In this document: piece by piece, positions 57,601-64,000 of the stretch
Position numbering within the stretch: the stretch's first letter is position 1
How the letters are laid out: each line of letters begins with the position of its first letter
From: JAFGRU01 sp016934985
GTDB taxonomy: Bacteria > Desulfobacterota > Desulfuromonadia > Desulfuromonadales > JAAYDE01
Length of the DNA stretch: 64,000 nucleotides
NCBI GenBank assembly: GCA_963665045.2
Contig: CAXXJQ010000009.1
Coordinates: forward strand, 434,001 to 498,000
Direction: 5' to 3'
Made by a program: the position numbers and the translations under genes
The notes under the pieces: generated by a model
The model's input: the letters and a program-made list of their open reading frames with translations, nothing else
Database searches by the model: none
What the model was told of the DNA's origin: nothing

Positions 57601-57925
57601 GCTCCGGCCGCAAAGCAGGCAGGGGATTGGATGGTTTTTCAACCTGGGATTTGAGCCACAGTTCCAGATAATAGAAAAGGGTGGCCGGGTCCATATCGCG
57701 ACTGTCGACCTGATACCAGATATGGTCAAGGTCGCGTGTTCTTAAATAACTGGCGGCAAGCATGGTTTTCCCACAACCGGCCGGCCCGCTCATCCAAACC
57801 AATGGCTTGTTTTGGTGACTGTCAACCAAATCAAAAAGGCGCTGCCATTGAAAACATTTATTTATTCGTGGCTGAGATATTTTGGCGGGAAGAGCTTGAA
57901 AATTTTTTTTCTGTTTATCCGTCAT
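54698..57925 (-). CDS. large SARP/MalT-like transcriptional regulator
   Basis: A protein of about 1075 residues. The N-terminal third is a STAND-type ATPase (Walker A GPAGCGKTMLAAS, VDSRDMDPATLFYYLE, ILVFDNCQKL as Walker B). The middle (about 400-820) is TPR-like helical repeats. The C-terminal 250 residues contain an OmpR-like winged helix (FTLGSFSLEKEGAPLGF...) and a bacterial transcriptional activator domain. This order, MalT-type sensor with SARP-type DNA binding, occurs in signal-dependent activators. Its target may be the adjacent OFA transporter. The frame is open up to 57991. Confidence 0.85.
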   Translation of the reverse strand: MTDKQKKNFQALPAKISQPRINKCFQWQRLFDLVDSHQNKPLVWMSGPAGCGKTMLAASYLRTRDLDHIWYQVDSRDMDPATLFYYLELWLKSQVEKPSNPLPALRPEHSKDLSVFCKNYFEMFFGLCTPTPILVFDNCQKLRDNTQFFQIVQYMATQMPPGGQIFLISRAEPPSNFARMVLHQDMGVLRWKDFQLTSGEIQTLSAEFQNTALNQAQAETIFKKTMGWVAGVVVLLTTSDVTSKLDNSETLPLPEVLFDYFTGEIFAQFDEVTKNFLLKTAWLPTISAPMAQEVTGHEQADLILRRLARKNFFTIQHSQGRQNLYQYHPLFKEFLKKQARAMLPQETLIDLKCHAATLLIQDQRYEEAAYLFRLTKKWNKLGDLICEHAWRLIEQGRYQTLYHSISSLPEEMLEKKPWLLYWQGASRLPFAPVESKSRFEKAFALFESNQDVDGCSYAISGILNALNYQKNDFRELDRWFAEAQKLRDVCPEERSIETKAQLAVSLLTGFHSRAIQNPHFDTWIKHAESFWCQVPNPGTRLELASILLDYHNRAGNYSQCKQLVDAINELLQTIDPASNASVMAHTRIALFHWYHGEYAMARECCGKIMKNTQNHGIQGWDYLLWGIEAALSLCMGELEEADGHIEKLRFQLAGREPNLYNIHYYCLLGWRAARGGEFERAVEMFTEGVEIAQDIGAVAPAVYCHQGLANVLFARGDIRGAYANLGKAMNNVAAREMPSLQYQLLLSDAYFGIRMGRQSEGLVSLEKALALGHKHGYLQTAWWGPDIMEHLCAQALSNSIEVPWVKKLIHNANLRPDNSVAEKEHWPWPFRIFTLGSFSLEKEGAPLGFATKAPRKQLDMIKVIISLGGKNVSKVAVIDALWPDAEGDKATKTFGTTLHRLRRLLGNEHAVKIQDGKLSLDPNYCWVDCQEFEHLVSQAEEVSIRGDADQAMGLLEKAIELYRGPFLSQDELMPWMAVLRDRLKNTFLLAVERRCNNLESSGSYERAASLYNRGLAVEDFPEELYQRLMLCLKKLERKTEAISIYRQCKKSLETTFGIDPSSETEAIYRSIVDNK

Positions 57926-58099
57926 AGAGTATATGGCCTGGAATCGTTTAAATGATGTTTTTTTATAAGAAAAAACGACGTATCCTATCACAATTGGTTT
58001 TCCGTAGCAAAAGAAAGGCGGAGTTTCCGCACCAAAAACGGGGAATCTTATGGGAACATTGGCACTGCGGGCCTGTTGGCAAAAGGAAAACTTTTTAAT

Positions 58100-58236
58100 A
58101 CTATTCAGTTCACTGCAGATGGGGTCGCCCTACTCACGCTAAAAGCCGCATAAACCCACCCATGGGGCTAAACTGCCCCCATCCGGGCGGCAGATGCCCT
58201 TTCCATGAGCGGCACGACCCCCTTGTGCTGAATAGT
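58100..58236. repeat. medium palindromic repeat upstream of selD1
   Basis: Starts ACTATTCAGTTCACTG and ends GCTGAATAGT, giving terminal inverted repeats. The interior (CCCACCCATGGGGCTAAACTG, GCAGATGCCCTTTCCATG) corresponds to the repeat at 23619-23728 and to the edge of the long repeats. Confidence 0.7.
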
Positions 58237-58326
58237 AAAAACTTTTTTAGATATCAACCTCCAGAGACCAAGGTCCGGTCTAAAATCCTGCCTGAGTCCT
58301 GTTTTTCAAAAAACAACGGATATGTC

Positions 58327-58355
58327 TTGAATGTCAGGCGCGGGTTCTCTATACT
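58327..58355 (+). promoter_or_regulatory. sigma-70 promoter of selD1
   Basis: TTGAAT and TATACT separated by exactly 17 bases, 53 bases upstream of the selD1 ATG. Good match in sequence, spacing and position. Confidence 0.7.
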
Positions 58356-58408
58356 TGCCCCCGAAAAAAATGGGGTTCAAACCACCCACGGGGAAGAGAA
58401 TTACCACC

Positions 58409-59452
58409 ATGAACCAGGATAGAAAACGTCTGACCCAGCTCGCCAAAAGCGCGGGCTGAGCAGCCAAGCTGGGGCCCGAGACCCTGGCGCAGGTTCTGCG
58501 CCACCTTCCGGAATCCAAGGATCCCAACCTCCTTTCCCAAGGGATACCTTTTGCCGACGCGGGAATCTACCGCCTTACGGAGGAGTGCGCTCTGGTCCAG
58601 TCCGTCGATTTTTTCACCCCGGTGGTGGACGATCCCTACCTCTTCGGTCAGATCGCCGCAGCCAACGCCCTTTCCGACATCTACACCATGGGAGCAAAAC
58701 CCCTCACCGCACTCAACCTTGTCTCCTTCCCCTCCTGTTCCCTGGATAAGGAAATACTGGCCGCCATCCTCTTGGGCGGCGCCGAAAAGGTCGCCGAAGC
58801 CGGAGCAGTAATAGTCGGTGGCCATTCCATCGAGGATGAGGAGCCCAAATACGGCCTCGCCGTCACCGGAACCGTCCATCCGCAACGAATGGTAACCTCG
58901 GTCGGTGCCCGGCCGGGAGATCTCCTGATCCTCACAAAGCCTCTCGGCTCCGGCATACTTGCCACCGCCCTCAAAGGGGAGATTCTAACCGAAAGCGATA
59001 TCGACGAGACCCTGCGGGGGATGGCCTCCCTCAATGCCGCTGCCGCCCGGGTAATGCTCGAAGTCGGCATCCATGCCTGCACCGACATCACCGGTTTCGG
59101 TCTCATCGGGCATGCCCTGGAAATGGCCGAAGCGAGCGACGTCGGCTTCGTTCTCAACGGGGAAAACCCTCCGCTCTATCCCCATACCCTGGAAATGGCG
59201 GAGATGGGAATGGTGCCCGGGGGCAGCCACCGCAACCGCCTGTTCTACCTCCCCCAGGTAGACGGTGCGGAAAAATTGAAACCCGAGATCCGCGATATCC
59301 TCTTTGACCCCCAGACTTCGGGCGGACTTCTGATGGCAGTCGCATCGGAAAAACTGGCCGAATTGACGGAAAAACTTCAGCAGGCCGGTGCCGGGGCGTT
59401 CCTCGTCGGCAGCGTGGTTAAACATCCGGTAGCACGGATCAGCATTACGTAA
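58409..59452 (+). CDS. selD: selenide, water dikinase containing selenocysteine, copy 1
   Basis: A 347-residue SelD that makes selenophosphate from selenide and ATP. The catalytic Cys/Sec position is a TGA at 58457-58459, Sec17 in KSAG-U-AAKLGPE; the frame is otherwise open to 59452. DFFTPVVDDPYLFGQIAAAN, LSDIYTMGAKPLTALNLVSFP, GGHSIEDEEPKYG and TDITGFGLIGHALEMAEAS are family hallmarks. The ATG at 58409 gives the standard N-terminus. It supplies selenophosphate for SelA, and its own synthesis needs Sec. Own promoter upstream; yedE follows after 480 bases. Confidence 0.95.
58486..58502 (+). promoter_or_regulatory. candidate SECIS hairpin in selD1
   Basis: GGCGCA and TGCGCC form six perfect pairs around GGTTC, with the loop 32 bases after the TGA. 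The loop resembles GGTCT of the fdhA hairpins; the distance is near the upper limit for bacterial SECIS elements. Confidence 0.6.
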
Positions 59453-59935
59453 ACCAGGCAGTGCCTGCCCTTTCCGGTTCCTGACGAGATTGTTGACAAT
59501 CCTCAGTGAATTTTATATAAAAAGGCGCTTAAAATTTCATTTTTTGAACAGGTGCACTATCAATGGATTACTTTTATCCAACTTTTATTCCGTTAATTTG
59601 AGGTGCTGGCAGGGAGCCCGTGCGGTTCTCCAGCAAGCACCGTTCTGCCCTCTCTCCGCCGCCGGCCTGTTAGTCTCATGAAGGTCGTGCCGCGGGTATT
59701 GCGGCATGACTGATAATGAGGCTGAGTTGATCCATCCATCGCAAAAACTCTCTTTCCTCCCTGCTTCCATTCGAAACGTTTCCATCAGGAACCGCATTTT
59801 CCGTGGCTTCGTCCCTTTTTGTCGATTCCATCCCTTTCACTCAGGACATTCAGCCAACTTCTTTAATTTTATGCCTTTTTCGCGGCCGTTTCCGGTCATG
59901 TTCTGTTGTTGGGATAAAAAAGTAAGGAGGAATTT
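59453..59935. other. intergenic region between selD1 and yedE
   Basis: About 480 bases without a supported gene. A palindrome GTGCCGC...GCGGCAT lies near 59687-59707 and a small one CAGGCAGTGCCTG directly after selD1. No terminator with a T run is visible. Confidence 0.5.
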
Positions 59936-61030
59936 GTGAAAGGACTGAAAAACATCTTTGCAGGAGGTTGGGGTATCATTGCCGTGGGGGTCGTCATCGG
60001 AATTCTGGCGCCCTTGTTGCAAAAATGGGGGAATCCCGGCAACATGGGGGTTTGCGTGGCCTGTTTCGAACGGGATATCGCGGGGGCCGTCGGCCTTCAC
60101 CGGGCCGGCGTGGTGCAATACATCCGCCCGGAAATCATCGGTTTCGTCTTCGGATCGCTGGGAGCCGCTTTGATTTTCAAGGAATACCGGCCCCGCCTCG
60201 GTTCGGCGCCGATAGTCCGGTTCATGCTCGGCGCCTTCGCCATGATCGGCGCTCTGGTTTTTCTCGGCTGCCCCTGGCGGGCTGCTCTGCGGTTGGCTGC
60301 TGGTGACGGCAATGCCATTCTCGGCCTTCTCGGCCTTGCCGTGGGCGTCTGGATCGGCACCCTGTTCCTGAAAGGGGGCTATAACCTCGGGCGCACCCAG
60401 CCGACTCACCACACGGCGGGCCTCATGCTTCCCCTTTTCATGGCAGGTCTGCTGGCCCTCCTGTTCATCTTTCCTGCAGTTTCCGGAGAAGCGAAAAGCG
60501 GCGTACTCTTTTACAGCCTCAAAGGGCCGGGCGCCATGCACGCACCGCTTCTGGTCTCCCTTGGCGTCGGCCTTCTGATCGGTTTTCTAGCCCAGCGGAG
60601 CCGCTTCTGCACCATGGGCGCCATCCGTGACTTCGTTCTGTTCCGCCAGATGCACCTTCTCTCAGGCTTCATCGCCCTGATCGTTACCGCGACCATTGTC
60701 AACTTCATGGTCGGACAGTTTCACGCAGGATTTGTCGGGCAGCCCGTTGCCCATACCATGCATATCTGGAACTTTGCCGGCATGATGCTGTCAGGCCTGG
60801 CCTTCTGCCTTGCCGGAGGCTGCCCCGGCCGCCAGCTGTTTCTGGCCGGCGAAGGGGATGGGGATGCCGCCGTTTTTGTCATGGGGATGATTGTCGGAGC
60901 CGGATTCAGCCACAATTTAGGGCTCGCCAGTTCACCAGCCGGTGTCGGCCCGTATGGCATTCAGGCGGTCGTTATCGGACTTCTGGTATGCCTGTTCATC
61001 GGCTTTTCCATGAGAAAAAGGATTGCATGA
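59936..61030 (+). CDS. yedE: YedE-family putative selenium transporter
   Basis: A 364-residue inner membrane protein of the YeeE/YedE (DUF395) type with about ten helices. Conserved cysteines stand in GVCVACFERDIAGA (about 37-50), FLGCPWRAALR, RSRFCTMGAIRDF and CLAGGCPGRQLFLAGEGDGD. The related YeeE carries thiosulfate through such cysteines. The YedE subfamily is linked with selenium use by genome context. GTG start behind AAGGAGGAATTT. Likely imports a selenium compound or passes selenium to the TusA-like protein encoded next. Confidence 0.85.
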   Translation: MKGLKNIFAGGWGIIAVGVVIGILAPLLQKWGNPGNMGVCVACFERDIAGAVGLHRAGVVQYIRPEIIGFVFGSLGAALIFKEYRPRLGSAPIVRFMLGAFAMIGALVFLGCPWRAALRLAAGDGNAILGLLGLAVGVWIGTLFLKGGYNLGRTQPTHHTAGLMLPLFMAGLLALLFIFPAVSGEAKSGVLFYSLKGPGAMHAPLLVSLGVGLLIGFLAQRSRFCTMGAIRDFVLFRQMHLLSGFIALIVTATIVNFMVGQFHAGFVGQPVAHTMHIWNFAGMMLSGLAFCLAGGCPGRQLFLAGEGDGDAAVFVMGMIVGAGFSHNLGLASSPAGVGPYGIQAVVIGLLVCLFIGFSMRKRIA

Positions 61031-61037
61031 CCTTGAC

Positions 61038-61120
61038 ATGAACTCGTCCCTCCCCTGTATAGGGCACCTGTCGCCCTTTAACTGGGTGATTCGAGGCTTC
61101 GTGCCAATGAGCTGAATATT
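61038..61120. repeat. short palindromic repeat between yedE and the TusA-like gene
   Basis: GAACTCGTCCC...GCCCTTTAACTGGG-GATTCGAGGCTTCGTGCCAATGAGCTGAATATT. The right end matches that of the repeat at 37189-37253 (GTGCCAACGAGCTTAATTATT). More decayed than the others. Confidence 0.6.
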
Positions 61121-61151
61121 TACCAACGGATAAAATTATAAGGAGGAATTT

Positions 61152-61370
61152 ATGGCTGATACAGTCGATGCTCGTGGCCTTTCCTGTCCCCAACCCGTTC
61201 TCATGACCCTTGATGCGATCAAGGCCGCCCAATCGGATGAAATCCTCGTTATCGTGGACAACGAAGCTTCCAAGGAAAATGTCTGCCGGGCCGCAACCAA
61301 CAAGGGATGGACCGTCGCGGATACCAACGAGGAAGCCGGTGAATGCAAGATCACGATAAAAAAAGGTTAA
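61152..61370 (+). CDS. TusA/SirA-like selenium or sulfur carrier
   Basis: A 72-residue TusA-fold protein with the carrier motif LSCPQPVLMTLDAIK; C12 is the persulfide or perselenide cysteine. A second cysteine pair (C45, C64) is present. Its ribosome site AAGGAGGAATTT is the same as that of yedE. TusA-like proteins next to YedE are thought to relay selenium. It resembles the N-terminal domain of YedF without the DsrE-like part. Confidence 0.88.
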   Translation: MADTVDARGLSCPQPVLMTLDAIKAAQSDEILVIVDNEASKENVCRAATNKGWTVADTNEEAGECKITIKKG

Positions 61371-61373
61371 CTT

Positions 61374-61934
61374 TTGGCATTCTTCGACTTCTTTAAAAGT
61401 AAAAAAACAACAGAGAAACCTCTTCCTCCGGATGGCAAGGAGGATCGGGGATTCCTCGTCTTCGAAAACACCGGCGAGGTCATTCAGGCGGAAACCCTGC
61501 TCAAACAAAACGACCGGCTCATCCGGGTCATGGGCCCCCCGCCGGAAATCCGCCAGGGCTGCGATCTGGTCATCGAGTTCCCCCTGATAGAAAAATTGGA
61601 GATTTTGCGAATCCTCGAAGAGGCAAAACTACCACCCCTGAAAATGGTCCCTGTCTCCGGCCCTCTGCTTGAGCCGGTCGATATCTTTCAGGTCAAGGAT
61701 TACGGCGCGCACCTCATGGTCAGGGCAGCCAATATGAAACTGACGGTGAACAAGAAAACTCTCGTCATTGTCAACATTTCCGGGGGGGGCTGCCCCGATG
61801 TCCCCTACCTTGGAGCCTGCATGGTAGGGAAGACACTTGCCGAAGCGCCAAGCCCCCGGGAAATCGGCCACACCCTGTGCGGCTACGCCCTTCAACTCGC
61901 TTACGAGGAGCTCAGACGCCGATGCTTTGCATAG
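61374..61934 (+). CDS. DUF3343 protein with a C-terminal Cys-rich domain
   Basis: A 186-residue protein. Residues about 26-90 fit DUF3343 (RGFLVFENTGEVIQAETLLK, PPPEIRQGCDLVIEF), a small domain that occurs with selenium genes. A second domain (about 110-180) has NISGGGCPDVPYLGACMVGKTL and IGHTLCGYALQLAYEEL, which I cannot assign. The start is TTG at 61374, three bases after the TusA-like stop, with AAAAAGG as ribosome site. Coupled to both neighbours, so probably one pathway with them. Confidence 0.75.
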   Translation: MAFFDFFKSKKTTEKPLPPDGKEDRGFLVFENTGEVIQAETLLKQNDRLIRVMGPPPEIRQGCDLVIEFPLIEKLEILRILEEAKLPPLKMVPVSGPLLEPVDIFQVKDYGAHLMVRAANMKLTVNKKTLVIVNISGGGCPDVPYLGACMVGKTLAEAPSPREIGHTLCGYALQLAYEELRRRCFA

Positions 61935-62782
61935 CCGGAACGGTTCCGTCCCATGATTTTCCCCTGGTAGGGGGGGAAGCGACCTTGAGCGGAGATCGGC
62001 TCCTGGTCGGAACGACTTCCATCGATGTCAACCGGGGGACGCCCGCTCTCCTGGCCGCGGCTGTGATGGCGGCGGAAACTCTCGAACTGCCCCCGCCCTT
62101 CGCCCTGCTCGTCGGAGATACCGGAACAGGCAGGGGGAGCAGAGCCCTCTATGCGCACCTGGCCGAGGTCCTTCCCGCAAAATCATTTAAAACTATTACA
62201 TTCCATTATCTTCAGCCCATCATCCATTGGCATAATCGCCTGCTCGATGTGATCAAAACACTGAATCCCCGGCCGTGCCTGATCGCCGATGCCGGTTTCA
62301 TGTATGCAGCGAAGATGAGCGGCGCAGCCCGCGATTACGACCTCTTTACCCCCGATGTTGGAGAACTCGCCTTCCTCGCCGATGAGAAGGCGCCCCACCC
62401 CTTCTATACCCGGGGCTTCATCCTCCATGAAAACAATCGCGTCCCAGATCTTATTACCCGGGCCTACCTGCACCGCAACGCCGCCAGCTATCTCCTCGTC
62501 AAAGGGGAAAAAGATTGTCTGGCTGATAACAGTGGAATCCTTGAAACAGTGGGCACCCCCGTGGAAGATGTGTTGGAAGCCATCGGTGGCACAGGAGACA
62601 CCCTGACCGGCCTGGTATCGGTTATGATCAACGCCGGCATGGAGATGAGAAAGGCAGCCGTCACCTCAATGCGGATCAATCGTATGGCCGGCCGACTGGC
62701 CCGGCCGACGCCCGCCACCCAGATCATGGAAATCATCAGGGAAATACCGCAGGCGCAACGGGACTTAACGAGGTTAAGTTGA
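61922..62782 (+). CDS. YjeF C-terminal-like (NAD(P)HX dehydratase/kinase fold) protein
   Basis: A protein of about 286 residues with the ribokinase-like fold of NAD(P)H-hydrate dehydratase: FTPDVGELAFLADE, YLLVKGEKDCLAD and EAIGGTGDTLTGLVSVM as anion-hole/catalytic motif. The usual epimerase domain is absent. The ATG at 61922, behind GAGGAG, overlaps the DUF3343 gene by 13 bases. Such tight coupling inside a selenium cassette suggests a specific phosphoryl-transfer or repair role, but the substrate is unknown. Confidence 0.7.
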   Translation: MLCIAGTVPSHDFPLVGGEATLSGDRLLVGTTSIDVNRGTPALLAAAVMAAETLELPPPFALLVGDTGTGRGSRALYAHLAEVLPAKSFKTITFHYLQPIIHWHNRLLDVIKTLNPRPCLIADAGFMYAAKMSGAARDYDLFTPDVGELAFLADEKAPHPFYTRGFILHENNRVPDLITRAYLHRNAASYLLVKGEKDCLADNSGILETVGTPVEDVLEAIGGTGDTLTGLVSVMINAGMEMRKAAVTSMRINRMAGRLARPTPATQIMEIIREIPQAQRDLTRLS

Positions 62783-63178
62783 GGCCGCCCCCTCACAGCT
62801 CGTTTTACCCCTTTCCTCCTTTCCTCAACTTGGGAAGAGTCATGTACCCGAGGTTAAACAGTTTCTGTTTCCTCTTCCCGATATGCTAGAGTGGGATGTT
62901 AGTCGGCATCAGGAATAAAGCCACTGTGGTTTGATCCCATGTACCAGTAGCCGAAATGGCGCAGTTCGGGCGAAGAACCGGACTATACCAGGGCCTACTG
63001 CTGTCCATGTGGCATCTTTGCCTGGAAAAGGGCGGGTCACCCTGTGGAAAAAGTGGAATAACTGCGGCAGTTCCCTAAACCGGCGGGCACCGCAAGGCTA
63101 TCATACCAAACTGTTGCAAACAGTTTTCTCTGTTTAGCGAAACACTCTCATGCCCGCTGCCAATTTTTTTGTGGGGCC
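62783..63178. other. intergenic region with several hairpins before the C_GCAxxG_C_C gene
   Basis: No gene seen. From about 62890 to 63140 there are several stems: GTTC-GGGCGAA-GAAC, AACTG-CGG-CAGTT (63060-63072) and AACTGTT-GC-AAACAGTT (63109-63125). It may be a structured leader of the C_GCAxxG_C_C-selD2 operon. I do not recognise a known riboswitch. Confidence 0.4.
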
Positions 63179-63772
63179 ATGGATACTCATTCAATAAAAT
63201 CAGAAACCACGGTGACCGAAAATCGGTGGGAACCAGACGAAACGGCACGCCATATCGGCCTGCGGGCGGAACATCTCTTCGCCACCAAGCAATTGTGGTG
63301 TTCCGCAGCGGTTCTGGTAACCCTGAACACCACTTTAAATGGAGGCATGCCAACCGAGTTGGCCGTGCAGCTTTCTTCGGGCTATGGGCACGGACTGGCT
63401 GGGCAAGGCTGCATGTGCGGGTCGCTCAGCGGCGCTGTGCTGGCCCTGGGGCTCTTTTTGGGTGACGGCCGTTTCGGCCCCATGGCCAACAAGAAGCTCC
63501 TTGCCGCCACGCGAAAATTGAACAGGCGATTCAATGAGGTGTTCGGCTCCAGTTGCTGCCGGGTATTAACCGGAGAGGTTGAAAAAGGATCAAAAAAAAA
63601 TTACGGATTATGTCCACGGTACACGGGTCTGAGCGCCCAATGGGCTGCGGAGATCATTCTCCAGCAGCGCCCCGACTTGATCCAACAGGTGGACTGGGAT
63701 TTCCTGGGCCGCCGTGAAAATCCGCTTGCAGCACAGGTAAAAACATTGTTCAACCAATTGAGGACACCATGA
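63179..63772 (+). CDS. C_GCAxxG_C_C family (putative redox-active) protein
   Basis: A 197-residue protein of the C_GCAxxG_C_C family. The signature is spread as LWCSAAVLVTLN (C41), GQGCMCGSLSGAVLALGLFLG (C78, C80), SSCCRVL (C126, C127) and GLCPRYTG (C145). Family members are suspected metal- or redox-active proteins of anaerobes. Its stop codon overlaps the selD2 start by four bases (ATGA), so translation is coupled. Selenium-related function is inferred from this linkage alone. Confidence 0.82.
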   Translation: MDTHSIKSETTVTENRWEPDETARHIGLRAEHLFATKQLWCSAAVLVTLNTTLNGGMPTELAVQLSSGYGHGLAGQGCMCGSLSGAVLALGLFLGDGRFGPMANKKLLAATRKLNRRFNEVFGSSCCRVLTGEVEKGSKKNYGLCPRYTGLSAQWAAEIILQQRPDLIQQVDWDFLGRRENPLAAQVKTLFNQLRTP

Positions 63773-64000
63773 ACTGGCTCAAACTTTTCCGCAAGCCGAC
63801 CCTGCAGAATCTTTCCAAGACCTGCGGTTGAGCAGCTAAGATCGACCCGGTCGGGCTCGGTGCAATGCTGGCAGGCCTTCATCAGGCCGATGATCCCAAT
63901 CTGTTGATGGGCTATAAAACCAACGACGACGCAGGGGTTTATCGGCTGAGCGATGATTTGGCCATTGTCGTTACGGCGGACTTCATTACCCCGCCGGTGA
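63769..64000 (+). CDS. selD: selenide, water dikinase containing selenocysteine, copy 2 (cut by window end)
   Basis: The first 77 codons of a second SelD. MNWLKLFRKPTLQNLSKTCG is followed by TGA at 63829-63831 (Sec21) and AAKIDPVGLGAMLAGLHQADDPNLL, then DDAGVYRLSDDLAIVVTADFITPPV, the normal SelD order. The N-terminus differs from copy 1 and only about half of the shared positions agree by eye, so it is an old paralogue, not a recent duplicate. It is cotranslated with the C_GCAxxG_C_C protein. The remaining three quarters lie outside. Confidence 0.92.

Larger units (their letters stand above)
57926..58408. other. intergenic region upstream of selD1
   Basis: About 480 bases holding the medium repeat at 58100-58236 and the selD1 promoter at 58327-58355. 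Nothing else is recognised. Confidence 0.6.

Noticed and set aside
61031..61151. Riboswitch between yedE and the TusA-like gene
   Set aside because: The sequence matches the interspersed repeat family better than any structured RNA I know.

Overview
The window looks like chromosome of an anaerobic, probably marine or halotolerant bacterium of the deltaproteobacterial type (Desulfuromonas/Pelobacter-like). This is inferred from gene content: ectoine synthesis, two selenocysteine (Sec) NAD-linked formate dehydrogenases, a full Sec machinery, molybdate and tungstate transporters, and an outer membrane phospholipase. No rRNA or marker gene fixes the species.

Layout. 0-9 kb: an aldo/keto reductase, an ectoine operon (ectA-ectB-ectC-ask) behind a very AT-rich leader, a frameshifted acyl-CoA synthetase and a Bcr/CflA efflux pump. 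9-21.5 kb: a large hybrid histidine kinase, a methyltransferase, a phospholipase A1, a HEAT-repeat protein, a small repeat protein, a DksA-like zinc finger protein, a HipB-like regulator, a HAMP membrane protein and ssb. 21.8-25.7 kb: selC (tRNA-Sec), selA and selB on one strand, then uspA.

26-52 kb is a molybdenum/tungsten and formate dehydrogenase region. It holds moeA copy 1 with a dead moaA fragment, a HTH/PBP-like regulator, modABC, an FmdE-like protein, fdhB1-fdhA1 (UGA read as Sec) and a DUF364 protein. On the opposite strand are wtpABC, a MobB-like/MobA fusion, moeA copy 2, moaA, moaC, a MOSC-Mog fusion, fdhD, a modE-like gene with a tiny partner, and fdhB2-fdhA2 (UGA read as Sec). 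A formate/oxalate-type MFS transporter with several frameshifts and a large SARP/MalT-like regulator follow.

58.3-64 kb is a selenium cassette: selD1 (itself with an in-frame UGA), a YedE-type transporter, TusA-like, DUF3343 and YjeF-type kinase-like proteins, a C_GCAxxG_C_C protein, and a second UGA-containing selD cut by the window end.

The parts fit together as one supply chain. YedE, TusA and DUF3343 proteins plausibly handle selenium, SelD makes selenophosphate, SelA/SelC/SelB insert Sec, Mod/Wtp bring the metal, and the Moa/Moe/Mog/Mob set builds the pterin cofactor. FdhD then matures the two Sec formate dehydrogenases. Gene blocks are separated by a family of short and long palindromic interspersed repeats. 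The least explained parts are the selenium cassette with two SelDs, phased direct-repeat operator candidates, and the half-missing iron-sulfur site in both FdhB proteins.
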